A stretch of 61,024 nt of DNA from an uncultured Eubacteriales bacterium (GCA_934501435.1 CAKSTW010000009.1:1-61024), one strand, 5' to 3'; positions 1 through 8,518 are shown, counted from the stretch's first letter. Program-made: numbers and translations. The notes: generated by a model from the letters alone, not told the origin.

Positions 1-280
1 AGACCGAGGAGCATGCGACGAAGGGAAATGCCGGGAACCGCAATTGAGGCGAAGCTTCGAATCACTTCTTCTCCGCCCCAAAAAGCACTTGCGAGAGCTG
101 GTGCTTTTTTTATCCAATCCGAAGGATTGGTATGTAATCCCGCGTAAGCGGGTATGTAACCGCCGACAGGCGTACATCATCGTTCTTCAAAGGAAAACTT
201 CGGATTGATTACATACATTTTCTTGCGAAATGATTACATTCCGACTTGTCGGATTGCATACAAGGCTTCGCCTTGATTTA
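1..280. repeat. Inverted-repeat copy A: terminator hairpin plus palindrome array
   Basis: No gene is seen in 1-341. Bases 80-109 form a strong hairpin (AAAAAGCAC / GTGCTTTTT). Bases 114-275 are a chain of short perfect palindromes (114-130, 139-152, 161-172, 216-232, 241-252, 261-275) separated by TATGTAAT or ATTACATAC spacers. Nearly the whole block recurs in reverse orientation at 21081-21226 plus 21500-21626, where it is split by an insertion. In the copies a loop base changes while the stem is kept (216-232, TTGC against TTAC), which suggests that the folded form matters. The left end lies outside the window. Confidence 0.85.
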
Positions 281-293
281 TACGGCTGAATGT

Positions 294-323
294 CGGGGCG
301 CCGCAGATGCGGCGCCCCGTTTT
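294..323 (+). terminator. GC-rich hairpin next to the glmS 3' end
   Basis: A 12-bp stem (294-305 with 308-319) is followed on the plus strand by TTTT. It sits just past the glmS stop codon. In the glmS (minus) direction it has no T-run, so it may act mainly on plus-strand transcripts or protect the mRNA 3' end. Confidence 0.5.
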
Positions 324-341
324 CCCTATATGATCATTGTT

Positions 342-2162
342 TTATTCCACCGTGACCGATTTTGCAAGGTTGCGCGGTCGGTCGGGGTCGCAGTCGCGCA
401 GTTTTGCCGTTTCGTAGGCAAGCAATTGCGAAAATACGACCGCAGGCAGATGTGTCGGGTCTTCGGAAAGCCGGAAAACCATATCGGCGCAGCTTTCCGC
501 GTTTTCGAAATCTCTGCCGCAGACAAGGATAACGAACGCTCCCCGCGCTTTGACTTCGAGGATATTCGACGCCGTTTTTTCGTAATATGCGGGGTCTGTC
601 GCAAGGGAGACAACGGGCGTTCCGTTTTCTATAAGGGCTATCGTCCCGTGTTTGAGTTCGCCTGCGGCGTAGGCTTCGCTGTGGATATACGAAATTTCCT
701 TCAGTTTCAGCGAACATTCGTTCCCGACGGCGAAATCAGCGCCCCGCCCGATGAAATAAAGGTCGTCTTTATCCTTTATTTTTTCGGCGATTTTTTTTAT
801 TTCGTCCCTGCGCGATATGATTTCCGAAACCGTTTCGGGAAGTTTTTCCGAAATTTCGGCGCAGATTTTCCGCGCTTCGGTTTCGCTGATCTTTTGCCGC
901 GCAAGAGCCGCTTTTACGGCTATCAAGGCGAATAAAACGACTTGGGTCGAGTAGCCTTTCGTTGTCGCGACCGCCGTTTCCTGTCCCGCTTTCTGATAAA
1001 TTGTCATATCAGCCTCTTCCGCTATTGCCGACCCTTCGGCGTTCACTATCGCAAGCGTTTTCTTTCCCGCGGCTTTCGTCATTCTCAGCGCCGCGAGGGT
1101 GTCGGCTGTTTCTCCCGACTGAGAAACGAAGATCACAAGCGTTTTTTTGTCTTCGACGGGCGGCGCGTAGCGGTATTCCGACGCGACGTTTACGTTTACG
1201 GGGATTTCCGCAAGGCTTTCCGTGAGTTTTTTGCCGATAAGTCCCGCATGCAGCGCGGAGCCGCAGGCGACAACAGAGACGGCGGAAATATCCGTCCATA
1301 TTTTATCGGGAACGTTGTCAGCCGAAAAATCGGGAAGACCTTCGGCGTTTATCCTCGGCAGAACGGCTCTTTTTATCGCTTCGGGCTGTTCTGTCATCTC
1401 TTTGAGCATAAAACTTTCAAATCCGTCTTTTTGCGCGGAAGAAAAGTCTCCCGTAAATTTTTCGGCGGTCGGGCTTGATTCTTTGCCGCTTTCGCTTATA
1501 TAGCAAACACCGCTTTTGGTTATTCTGCAGACGGTGTTTTCTTCGGGGCGGATAAATTCTTTCCCGTGCGGCAGGAGCGCCGGGATATCGGAGGCGAGAT
1601 ACGTCCCGTCTTCGGCTTTTGTAATGATAAGGGGGCTGTCCTTGCGTATCGCGTATATTTCTTCGGGCATATCCTTAAAAACCGCCGCAAAAGCGTAAGA
1701 ACCTCTTATCTTTCTGCATGCCGAATATATTGCCGCGACGGGGTCGTGCGTTTTTTTATATTCCCTGTCGATAAGGTGCGCCGCGCACTCCGTATCCGTT
1801 TCGCTTTTGAAAGAATAGCCTTCCTCTGTCAGTTCTTTTTTTATTTCCGCCCAGTTTTCGATAATTCCGTTATGAACGAGAAATTCCGCGCCCGATTCAT
1901 GGGGGTGGGCGTTTTTTTTGTCGGGTCTGCCGTGAGTTGCCCAGCGGGTGTGCCCTATTCCGCAGTCTCCCGGCAGAAAGGCGTTTTTCGCTTCGGATTT
2001 AAGACTTGAAACTCTGCCCCCGCATTTGAGCGTCCGTATCTTTTCTCCGTCGGAGATTGCAATTCCCGCGGAGTCGTACCCTCTGTATTCAAGCGCGAAA
2101 AGCCCGTCCGTTATGATGTCTTTCGCGCTGTTTTTGCCTGTGTATCCTATTATTCCGCACAT
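342..2162 (-). CDS. glmS: Glutamine--fructose-6-phosphate aminotransferase (isomerizing)
   Basis: Makes glucosamine-6-phosphate from fructose-6-phosphate and glutamine, the entry step to UDP-GlcNAc and peptidoglycan. The 606 residues match the usual family length. Cys2 directly after the start Met is the glutaminase nucleophile, HTRWATHG (71-78) is the class-II amidotransferase signature, and two SIS sugar-isomerase domains follow (SQSGETADT at 347-355). The C-terminus ends in the family-typical RPRNLAKSVTVE. It is the last gene of a three-gene minus-strand operon and its start overlaps the preceding acetyltransferase gene by 13 bp, suggesting translational coupling. No glmS ribozyme is possible directly upstream because that sequence is coding. 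Identification is secure from motifs. Confidence 0.97.
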   Translation of the reverse strand: MCGIIGYTGKNSAKDIITDGLFALEYRGYDSAGIAISDGEKIRTLKCGGRVSSLKSEAKNAFLPGDCGIGHTRWATHGRPDKKNAHPHESGAEFLVHNGIIENWAEIKKELTEEGYSFKSETDTECAAHLIDREYKKTHDPVAAIYSACRKIRGSYAFAAVFKDMPEEIYAIRKDSPLIITKAEDGTYLASDIPALLPHGKEFIRPEENTVCRITKSGVCYISESGKESSPTAEKFTGDFSSAQKDGFESFMLKEMTEQPEAIKRAVLPRINAEGLPDFSADNVPDKIWTDISAVSVVACGSALHAGLIGKKLTESLAEIPVNVNVASEYRYAPPVEDKKTLVIFVSQSGETADTLAALRMTKAAGKKTLAIVNAEGSAIAEEADMTIYQKAGQETAVATTKGYSTQVVLFALIAVKAALARQKISETEARKICAEISEKLPETVSEIISRRDEIKKIAEKIKDKDDLYFIGRGADFAVGNECSLKLKEISYIHSEAYAAGELKHGTIALIENGTPVVSLATDPAYYEKTASNILEVKARGAFVILVCGRDFENAESCADMVFRLSEDPTHLPAVVFSQLLAYETAKLRDCDPDRPRNLAKSVTVE

Positions 2163-2836
2163 TTTTTTCTTTCCTCTTTTACGGCGACGTTTCCCGCCGC
2201 TTTGACTATTCTTCCTCCGCCGACCGTCCCTCTTACCGAAACAAGGGGATAAACATTGGTGTTTCTTCCTATAACCGTTCCGGGATTAAGGACCGCGCCG
2301 CAGCCTATATCCGCGCCGTCGGCGAGAACCGCTCCGAATTTTTTAAGCCCCGTCCGGTAAAGAATTTCGCCTTTGACTGAAACTTCCGATCTGTCGGCTT
2401 TCAGGTTCGAACATATAGAGCCTGCGCCCATGTGCGCCCCGTTGCCGAGAACCGAATCCCCGATATAGTTATAGTGGGGCGCCTGCACTCCGTCCAGAAG
2501 CACGCAGTTTTTCAGTTCGCTGCTGTTGCCGATAACGCAGTTTTTGCCTGTTATTACGTTTCCTCTTATAAACGCTCCGGGACGGATAAGCGAATTTTCT
2601 CCGATAACGGCGGGAGGCTCTATCGTTGCGGTTTCATATATTTTCACATTTTTGCCGACAAGAATACCGGGTCTTATCTCCGTAAAACCGGGAATTCCTT
2701 TTTCGACAAGTTTTTTTGCCGTCTCCGGAATTTTCCCGATTATTTCCCACGGGTATCCGCTTTCTTCGAAAATTTCTTTCAGATACGGAGGAACGTCTCC
2801 GAAAAGCGACTCCGTTCTTATTTCTCTGTCATTCAC
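2150..2836 (-). CDS. Left-handed beta-helix acetyltransferase related to the GlmU C-terminal domain
   Basis: A 228-residue protein built of hexapeptide repeats (for example VIGENS, IRGNVI, VIGNSS) running from about residue 55 to 205, the left-handed beta-helix of sugar and sugar-phosphate acyltransferases. It most resembles the acetyltransferase half of GlmU: the HYNYIGDSVLG segment and the GAGSICSNLKAD loop are typical of glucosamine-1-phosphate acetyltransferases. The uridylyltransferase half (an N-terminal Rossmann nucleotidyltransferase) is absent. Its place between glmM and glmS, with overlaps on both sides (8 and 13 bp), strongly suggests that it acetylates glucosamine-1-phosphate. The pyrophosphorylase step would then have to be encoded elsewhere. 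Substrate is inferred from context, not proven by the sequence. Confidence 0.8.
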   Translation of the reverse strand: MNDREIRTESLFGDVPPYLKEIFEESGYPWEIIGKIPETAKKLVEKGIPGFTEIRPGILVGKNVKIYETATIEPPAVIGENSLIRPGAFIRGNVITGKNCVIGNSSELKNCVLLDGVQAPHYNYIGDSVLGNGAHMGAGSICSNLKADRSEVSVKGEILYRTGLKKFGAVLADGADIGCGAVLNPGTVIGRNTNVYPLVSVRGTVGGGRIVKAAGNVAVKEERKKCAE

Positions 2837-4472
2837 AGCAATATCCTCTCTTTTTGACGATCGAATAAAGCGCCGAAATGTATCTGTCGCACTTCTCTTC
2901 GCTTTTACATTCGAGCATTATCCGAAGCACGGGTTCGGTTCCGCTTGCGCGCAGGACCGCTCTTCCGTTTCTGCCGAGTTCGGCGTTTATCTCTTCGAAT
3001 TTCTTTAATAATACTTCGTCGTTTATCGCGGCGTTTTTGTCGGTGACCCTGACGTTTTTGGTCTTCTGCGGGAAAAGAACAACGGGTTCGGAAAGTTTCG
3101 AAAGTCCCGATTTTTTGTCCCGCATCTCTTCGGTCAGCATTATTGCCGTCAGCAGTCCGTCGCCCGTCGTCGCGTATTTGCGGATAATTATATGCCCCGA
3201 CTGCTCGCCGCCGAGCCGAAGCCCCTCTTCTTCCATTTTTTCATAGACGAAACGGTCTCCGACCGAGGTCGTTTCATATTCTATTCCCGCGTCTTCGAGC
3301 GCCCTGAAAAGTCCGGTGTTCGACATTACGGTCGCGACTATCCTGTTTTTGTCGAGAGCTCCTTTTGCCTTGAGTCTTCTGCCGAGAACGTAGAGAATTC
3401 CGTCTCCGTCAACGATTTTTCCGTTTTCGTCCACCGCGATGCATCGGTCCGCGTCCCCGTCGAAAGCAAAACCGACGTCGAGCCCTTTTTCTTTGACAAG
3501 AGCTTGAAGTTTTTCAATATGGGTCGAACCGCAGCCTTCGTTTACGTTAAGCCCGTCGGGCATGTCCCCGATAACGCAGGTGCGCGCGCCGAGGGCGTCG
3601 AAGACCGATTTCGCGATCGACCATGATGCTCCGTTCGCGCAGTCGAGCCCGATCTTCAGGTCTTTATAGGAATGGGAAGCGAGGGAGATAAGATAGCCCA
3701 CATAGCGGTTTCTTCCCGCGGCGTGGTCAACTATCCTGCCTGTTTTTTCTCTGCGCGCAAGAGGCAGATCCGCGCCGTCGATCCCTATTTTTTTAAGGTC
3801 GCCGTCGAGGTATGCTTCTATTAAAAGGGTGATGTCGTCGCCTATTTTTTCGCCTTTCGAATTGAGAACTTTTATTCCGTTGTCGTAAAACGGGTTGTGC
3901 GACGCGGTTATCATTATCCCGCAGTCGAAACCGTCGCGCCGCGTGACGAACGCAACTCCCGGGGTCGTTATGACGTGGAGCATATACGCGTCCGCGCCAG
4001 AGGCGGTAAGCCCTGCGGCAAGGGCGTATTCGAACATATAACTTGAACGGCGGGTGTCTTTTCCGATAACTATTTTAGGGCGGTATGACGGGGTGTGAAA
4101 ACCGGAAAGCGGCGAGGAAAAATACCAGCCGAGAAAACGTCCGACTTTATACGCCTGATCGGAAGTCAGAGTGACGTTCGCTTCCCCTCTGAAACCGTCT
4201 GTTCCGAAATATTTATTCTGCCCGTCGGTCTTGTTTATCGCCGATGTTTTGCCGGGGACGTCCCCGTATATTTCGGCGTCCTCCCGAAGCAGCGTGTCGC
4301 AGGAGACCGAAAACAGATCGCATAAGAGCAGAACTTTGTCTATCTGGGGGACCGCCTGATCCATTTCCCATTTTGAAACGGACTGACGGGATACGTCGAG
4401 TTTTTCCGCGAGCGTCTCCTGGGAAATGTGCGCCGCGGAACGTAATGTGAATATCTTTTTTCCGAGTGTCAT
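2829..4472 (-). CDS. glmM: XRE-type DNA-binding domain fused to phosphoglucosamine mutase
   Basis: A single 547-residue frame. Residues 1-65 are an XRE helix-turn-helix (SQETLAEKLDVSRQSVSKWE at 18-37 is the classic recognition-helix block). After a short linker a full GlmM begins at KYFGTDGFRG (88-97). The phospho-serine loop TASHNP (189-194, Ser191), the metal loop DGDADR (338-343) and the sugar-binding GEQSGH (422-427) are intact, so the enzyme should interconvert glucosamine-6-phosphate and glucosamine-1-phosphate. GlmM alone is about 450 residues, so the extra domain explains the length. First gene of the operon with the acetyltransferase and glmS. A palindrome sits just downstream of its promoter, so autoregulation is plausible. 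That the two domains work together is inference. Confidence 0.93.
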   Translation of the reverse strand: MTLGKKIFTLRSAAHISQETLAEKLDVSRQSVSKWEMDQAVPQIDKVLLLCDLFSVSCDTLLREDAEIYGDVPGKTSAINKTDGQNKYFGTDGFRGEANVTLTSDQAYKVGRFLGWYFSSPLSGFHTPSYRPKIVIGKDTRRSSYMFEYALAAGLTASGADAYMLHVITTPGVAFVTRRDGFDCGIMITASHNPFYDNGIKVLNSKGEKIGDDITLLIEAYLDGDLKKIGIDGADLPLARREKTGRIVDHAAGRNRYVGYLISLASHSYKDLKIGLDCANGASWSIAKSVFDALGARTCVIGDMPDGLNVNEGCGSTHIEKLQALVKEKGLDVGFAFDGDADRCIAVDENGKIVDGDGILYVLGRRLKAKGALDKNRIVATVMSNTGLFRALEDAGIEYETTSVGDRFVYEKMEEEGLRLGGEQSGHIIIRKYATTGDGLLTAIMLTEEMRDKKSGLSKLSEPVVLFPQKTKNVRVTDKNAAINDEVLLKKFEEINAELGRNGRAVLRASGTEPVLRIMLECKSEEKCDRYISALYSIVKKRGYCCE

Positions 4473-4556
4473 GTTTTTCGTCCTTTCGTTTCGTTGTCTG
4501 TCCGATTATAACGGATATGCGGTTTTTTCGCTACCAACAATAAATGGAAATTTTCG

Positions 4557-4571
4557 GCAACCAATAGTTGC
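4557..4571. promoter_or_regulatory. Candidate operator for the XRE-GlmM fusion
   Basis: A perfect inverted repeat with 5-bp arms, GCAAC-N5-GTTGC in the sense of the palindrome. It lies about 16 bp downstream of the -10 element of the minus-strand promoter and about 85 bp before the start codon. Position and symmetry fit a roadblock or repressor site for an XRE protein. Binding is not shown by sequence alone. Confidence 0.45.
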
Positions 4572-4586
4572 AGTGTTTCCGAATAT

Positions 4587-4615
4587 ATTATATACCGTTT
4601 TCGGAGAAATATCAA
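4587..4615 (-). promoter_or_regulatory. Promoter of the glmM-acetyltransferase-glmS operon
   Basis: Reading the minus strand: TTGATA, a 17-bp spacer, then TATAAT, ending about 115 bp before the glmM start codon. It is the best sigma-A-type match upstream of the operon. Confidence 0.75.
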
Positions 4616-4690
4616 TACTTACAGGAATTTCCTTGAAATTAACGCAAAAATAAGGAGAAAAAGTTTTTGGTAAATATATGCAAATAAGAG

Positions 4691-4888
4691 TTGCAATACA
4701 ATTCTGCCGAAAAACCGAAAACGACGGACGCCGCGAAGAAATCTTCTTCGAAAAAACAGCCGACGGTATCAGACGGCGATTGTTTCAACGCGAAAGATTA
4801 CCTTGCGGCGGAGGATTTCTACGCCGATCATTACGACGACTTCTACGACTACGAAGACGCCGAAGACTACTATTATTCATATAATTGA
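4691..4888 (+). CDS. Small acidic Tyr/Asp-rich protein of unknown function
   Basis: A 65-residue frame from TTG. The first half is rich in Lys, Ser and Thr; the second half is a dense Asp/Tyr/Glu block from about residue 40 to the end. Codon third positions (GAC, TAC, GAA, GCC) match the neighbouring genes, which argues for a real gene over the overlapping Arg-rich frame that starts with ATG at 4678. The start is uncertain: an AAGGAG at 4652-4657 is too far from the TTG and a weaker AAGAG is nearer. A strong terminator at 4924 follows, as expected for a small separate transcript. I do not recognise a family. It has no signal peptide or membrane segment. Confidence 0.5.
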   Translation: MQYNSAEKPKTTDAAKKSSSKKQPTVSDGDCFNAKDYLAAEDFYADHYDDFYDYEDAEDYYYSYN

Positions 4889-4923
4889 TTGTTCATATTC
4901 TTTTTATCATTTACCTCTTTCGG

Positions 4924-4960
4924 AAAAGCGCACCTGTTTTGCAGGTGCGCTTTTCTGTCT
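4924..4960 (+). terminator. Rho-independent terminator after the small acidic protein
   Basis: A 13-bp perfect stem (4924-4936 with 4942-4954), a short loop, then a T-rich tail. Confidence 0.85.
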
Positions 4961-5041
4961 TTTTCATTATAATATTACATATCCCGTAAAATTTTCAATG
5001 GATTTCCGATACGAATTTTTGCGGAAAACCGACCGCAACTC

Positions 5042-5070
5042 TTGCATTTTTCGTCCCGATATGCTATATT
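5042..5070 (+). promoter_or_regulatory. Promoter of the TetR-type regulator gene
   Basis: TTGCAT, a 17-bp spacer, then TATATT, about 33 bp before the start codon. Confidence 0.65.
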
Positions 5071-5102
5071 TATTATACAAAAGAAGAAAAAGGAGAGCGC
5101 GA

Positions 5103-5672
5103 ATGCCGAATTTTACAAGAAAAGCGATCAAGGATTCATTTGTAAAACTTCTTAACGACAAACCTCTTTCCAAGATAACCGTCAAAGATATTGTCGAAAG
5201 CTGCGGTATCAACAGAAACACCTTTTACTACCATTTCGAAGATATTCCGACGCTTCTTATCGAGATCGTCACGGAAGACGCGGAGCGGATAATAAAGGAA
5301 TTCCCGTCGGTCGGCTCTATCGAGCAGTGCGTTTCGGTCGCCGTGAAATTTACGACAGACAACAGAAAAGCGGTGTTCCATATCTATAATTCCGCGAACC
5401 GCGACGTCTTTGAACGCTGTCTTATGTCGGTCTGCGAACACGTCGTGACGGTCTATGCGAATACGCTCTTCGCCGACAGGGAGATTGCCGACGAAGACAG
5501 AAAACTGATGATAAATTTCTATAAATGCTGCTGTTTCGGTATATGTATCGACTGGATAAACAACGGCATGAAAGAGGATCTTGCCGAAGATTACCGCAAA
5601 CTCTGGCGCCTCCGCTACGGGCTCATGGAAGAACTCTGGTACGGCGGACAGCCCCAAACTGTTAAAAATTAA
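5103..5672 (+). CDS. TetR/AcrR-family transcriptional regulator
   Basis: A 189-residue regulator. Residues 1-50 form the TetR helix-turn-helix: a Thr-Arg-Lys-Ala-Ile-Lys start, then KITVKDIVESCGINRNTFYYHF (cut here to the core GINRNTFYYHF), the usual recognition-helix pattern. The C-terminal helical domain (50-189) is of the kind seen in clostridial TetR proteins beside MMPL transporters. The frame is open further upstream, but ATG at 5103 has AAAGGAG at the right distance and starts exactly at the domain. It is followed by a terminator and a second promoter, so it is transcribed separately from the transport genes at 5801-10585, which it probably controls. The ligand is unknown. Confidence 0.9.
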   Translation: MPNFTRKAIKDSFVKLLNDKPLSKITVKDIVESCGINRNTFYYHFEDIPTLLIEIVTEDAERIIKEFPSVGSIEQCVSVAVKFTTDNRKAVFHIYNSANRDVFERCLMSVCEHVVTVYANTLFADREIADEDRKLMINFYKCCCFGICIDWINNGMKEDLAEDYRKLWRLRYGLMEELWYGGQPQTVKN

Positions 5673-5694
5673 ATATTTTTTTGTGCATTTACCT

Positions 5695-5729
5695 TTCCGT
5701 GTCTGAAAATAGGACACGGAATTTTTTTT
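5695..5729 (+). terminator. Terminator after the TetR gene
   Basis: A stem of 5695-5703 (TTCCGTGTC) with its complement ending at 5721, followed by eight T residues. Confidence 0.85.
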
Positions 5730-5734
5730 GTCCG

Positions 5735-5762
5735 TTTACATTTTTTTCGGCGACGGTATAAT
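5735..5762 (+). promoter_or_regulatory. Promoter of the HdeD-MMPL-heptad operon
   Basis: TTTACA, a 16-bp spacer, then TATAAT, 38 bp before the start codon at 5801. It lies directly behind the TetR terminator and is a natural target for that regulator. Confidence 0.7.
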
Positions 5763-5800
5763 AATATCGTAAAAACCGAAAAGGAAAGGGGAAATCAAAA

Positions 5801-6409
5801 ATGCGTTCGATAGGACCTATGAAAGCCGCGAAGATAGGATATATAACGGTCTCCGTTTTACTTTGTGTCTTGGGGCTTCTTTTTATGTTCATGCCGAATG
5901 TCTCCGCTGCGGCGATAGGAATTGCCTGCGGAACAATGCTTATAGTTTTCGGAATAATAAGACTTGTGGGGTATTTTTCAAAGGATCTGTTCAGACTGGC
6001 CTTCCAGTATGACCTCGCTTTCGGAATTCTTTCGATATTCCTCGGAATACTCATTCTTCTCAAACCCGACAACTTCTTCAATTTCATTTCGATAGCCCTC
6101 GGGCTTTCGATCTTTGCGGACGGACTTTTCAAAATACAGATAGCGTTCGACTCAAAGAAATTCGGAATAAAGCAATGGTGGCTCATCTTTATCGAGGCTG
6201 TCGTTGCGGGGGCTTTGGGACTTATCCTTGTTTTCAGACCGACAGAGTCTGCGGCAGTTCTTACGGTGCTTCTCGGAGTATCCGTTCTTGCCGAGGGTAT
6301 CCTCAATCTCAGCACCGTGCTTGCGGCTGTCAAAATTGTGAAGAATCAGAGACCCGACGTCATAGAAACGGAATATTATGTGCATACGGACGATAACGGA
6401 GAGGAGTAA
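5801..6409 (+). CDS. HdeD/DUF308-family membrane protein
   Basis: A 202-residue protein with about six transmembrane helices arranged as repeated two-helix units (for example GIACGTMLIVFGIIRLVG near 45-62). This is the DUF308/HdeD pattern of small stress-related membrane proteins in Firmicutes and Proteobacteria. The tail after residue 180 is acidic and probably cytoplasmic. It is the first gene of an operon, 6 bp before the MMPL transporter, so a shared envelope role is likely. The biochemical function of the family is not established. Confidence 0.85.
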   Translation: MRSIGPMKAAKIGYITVSVLLCVLGLLFMFMPNVSAAAIGIACGTMLIVFGIIRLVGYFSKDLFRLAFQYDLAFGILSIFLGILILLKPDNFFNFISIALGLSIFADGLFKIQIAFDSKKFGIKQWWLIFIEAVVAGALGLILVFRPTESAAVLTVLLGVSVLAEGILNLSTVLAAVKIVKNQRPDVIETEYYVHTDDNGEE

Positions 6410-6415
6410 ACGCTG

Positions 6416-8512
6416 ATGCATTTTTCAAAAGCGGTGGTCAAATACCGTATTCCTATTTTAATATTGGCAATTCTTCTGCTGATACCGTCCGTTCTCGGCA
6501 TGGTATCGACCAGAATAAACTATGATATGCTCGATTATCTGCCCGAAGATATGGACACCGTCATCGGGCAGAACGAACTGATGAAAGATTTCGGCAAGGG
6601 CGCGTTTTCTTTCGTGATAGTCGAGGATATGTCCGAAAAGGACGTCGCCGCCCTTAAAGCAAAAATCGAACAGGTCGACCATGTCGAAACCGTTCTGTGG
6701 TACGATTCCCTTGCGGATCTGTCGATACCGATGGAAATTCTGCCGGATAAGATATATAACGAATTCAATACCGAAAACGCGACGATGCTCGCCATCTTCT
6801 TCGATACCGCGACCTCTGCCGACGTCACGATGGACGCGATAAGGGAGATAAGAAGCATTGCGGGAAAACAGTGTTTCGTTTCCGGAATGTCCGCGCTTGT
6901 GACCGACCTTAAAGACCTCTGCGAAAAGGAAGAGCCGATATATGTCGGCATCGCCGTTTTGCTTGCCTGCGTTGCGATGATGGTATTCCTTGACGGCTGG
7001 CTCGTTCCGTTCGTATTCCTTGCAAGTATCGGCATGATGATACTTATGAACCTCGGTTCAAACTACTTCATGGGAGAAATTTCCTACATAACGAAAGCGC
7101 TGTCCGCTGTCCTGCAGCTTGCGGTAACAATGGACTATTCGATATTCCTGTGGCACAGTTACAACGAAAAAAGAGAAAGATATTCCGATAACAAAGAAGC
7201 AATGGTTCACGCCATCGACGATACTCTGACGTCGGTCCTCGGAAGTTCGATAACGACGATAGCGGGCTTTGCGGCGCTCTGCTTTATGACCTTTACGTTG
7301 GGCCGCGACCTCGGTATCGTAATGGCGAAGGGCGTTCTTCTCGGCGTTATCGGCTGCGTTACCGTTCTCCCCGCTCTTATCCTTATTCTCGATAAACCTT
7401 TGCAGAAAACGAAACATAAGTCGCTTATCCCGAATATGACGAAATTCGCGGGCGGAATAGTAAAGATATTCCCCGTGTTCCTTATAATATTTGCGTTGCT
7501 TATCCCTCCCGCATACTACGGCTACGACAAGACGAACGACGAAGTTTACTACGATATGGGACAGTGCCTGCCGGAAGATATGGAATACGTTATAGCAAAT
7601 TCCAAACTTTCCGAAGACTTTGATATCGCGTCGACACACATGCTTCTTGTAGACACTTCGACCCCCGAAAAAGACGTCAGAAAGATGATAAAGGAAATGG
7701 AAGACGTCGAGGGCGTCAAATATGTGCTCGGACTTGAATCGGTCGTCGGCAGCAGCGTCCCCGAAGAAATTCTTCCCGAAAGCATCACAAAGATATTAAA
7801 GAGCGACAAATGGGAACTTATGCTCATAAACTCCGAATATAAAGTCGCAAGCGATCAGGTAAACGCGCAGATAAACGAACTCAACGCCATTCTTAAAAAA
7901 TACGACAAGGGCGGAATGTTAATCGGCGAAGCGCCCTGTATGAAAGATATGATCGAAACGACGAACCACGATTTCCAGGTCGTAAATGCGGTTTCCATAA
8001 TCGCGATATTCGTTATCATCGCAATTGTTGAAAAGAGCATATCTCTTCCGTTTATCCTCATTGCGGTAATCGAACTTGCAATATTCATAAACCTCGGACT
8101 TCCGCATTATCTCGGTCAGTCTCTGCCGTTTATCGCGCCTATCTGCATAAGCACTATCCAGCTCGGCGCAACGGTCGACTATGCAATCCTTATGACGACG
8201 AGATACAAAGCCGAAAGAATTTCGGGCAAGACAAAGAAAGACTCCGTAAAGACCGCTCTTGCGTCGTCGATCCCTTCGATTATAGTCAGCGGAATGGGAC
8301 TTTTTGCCGCGACGTTCGGAGTCGCCGTCTATTCCGATATAGACATTATAAGTTCGATGTGTATGCTTATGGCAAGAGGCGCCGTGATAAGCATGCTCTG
8401 CGTAATCTTTATTTTGCCGGCTCTGCTTTGTCTCTGCGACGGCCTTGTCCGCAAGACTACTCTGGGCATGGGCAAAATCAAAAAAGACAGTAAGATAAAT
8501 ACGGAGGCTTGA
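6416..8512 (+). CDS. MMPL/RND-family membrane transporter
   Basis: A 698-residue RND-superfamily exporter with two repeats, each of one transmembrane helix, a soluble domain of about 140 residues and five further helices. The family motifs around the fourth helix of each half are visible: TMDYSIFLWHSYNEK near 235-250 and GATVDYAILMTTRY near 580-595, carrying the conserved Asp of the proton relay. Size fits actinobacterial and clostridial MMPL proteins. Substrate is unknown; in Firmicutes such proteins are linked to lipids or hydrophobic compounds. It is in an operon with the HdeD protein and the heptad-repeat protein at 8519, which I take to be its extracytoplasmic partner. Confidence 0.92.
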   Translation: MHFSKAVVKYRIPILILAILLLIPSVLGMVSTRINYDMLDYLPEDMDTVIGQNELMKDFGKGAFSFVIVEDMSEKDVAALKAKIEQVDHVETVLWYDSLADLSIPMEILPDKIYNEFNTENATMLAIFFDTATSADVTMDAIREIRSIAGKQCFVSGMSALVTDLKDLCEKEEPIYVGIAVLLACVAMMVFLDGWLVPFVFLASIGMMILMNLGSNYFMGEISYITKALSAVLQLAVTMDYSIFLWHSYNEKRERYSDNKEAMVHAIDDTLTSVLGSSITTIAGFAALCFMTFTLGRDLGIVMAKGVLLGVIGCVTVLPALILILDKPLQKTKHKSLIPNMTKFAGGIVKIFPVFLIIFALLIPPAYYGYDKTNDEVYYDMGQCLPEDMEYVIANSKLSEDFDIASTHMLLVDTSTPEKDVRKMIKEMEDVEGVKYVLGLESVVGSSVPEEILPESITKILKSDKWELMLINSEYKVASDQVNAQINELNAILKKYDKGGMLIGEAPCMKDMIETTNHDFQVVNAVSIIAIFVIIAIVEKSISLPFILIAVIELAIFINLGLPHYLGQSLPFIAPICISTIQLGATVDYAILMTTRYKAERISGKTKKDSVKTALASSIPSIIVSGMGLFAATFGVAVYSDIDIISSMCMLMARGAVISMLCVIFILPALLCLCDGLVRKTTLGMGKIKKDSKINTEA

Positions 8513-8518
8513 ATATAT

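Noticed and set aside
55..80. A tRNA gene 3' end at the window start
   Set aside because: A TTCGAATC loop-like motif is present but the T-stem and acceptor do not pair; it is at best a remnant.
114..275. CRISPR array
   Set aside because: The units are different short palindromes with constant spacers, the opposite of constant repeats with unique spacers, and no cas gene is near.
2163..2300. glmS ribozyme
   Set aside because: The sequence upstream of glmS is the coding end of the acetyltransferase gene and lacks the ribozyme core.
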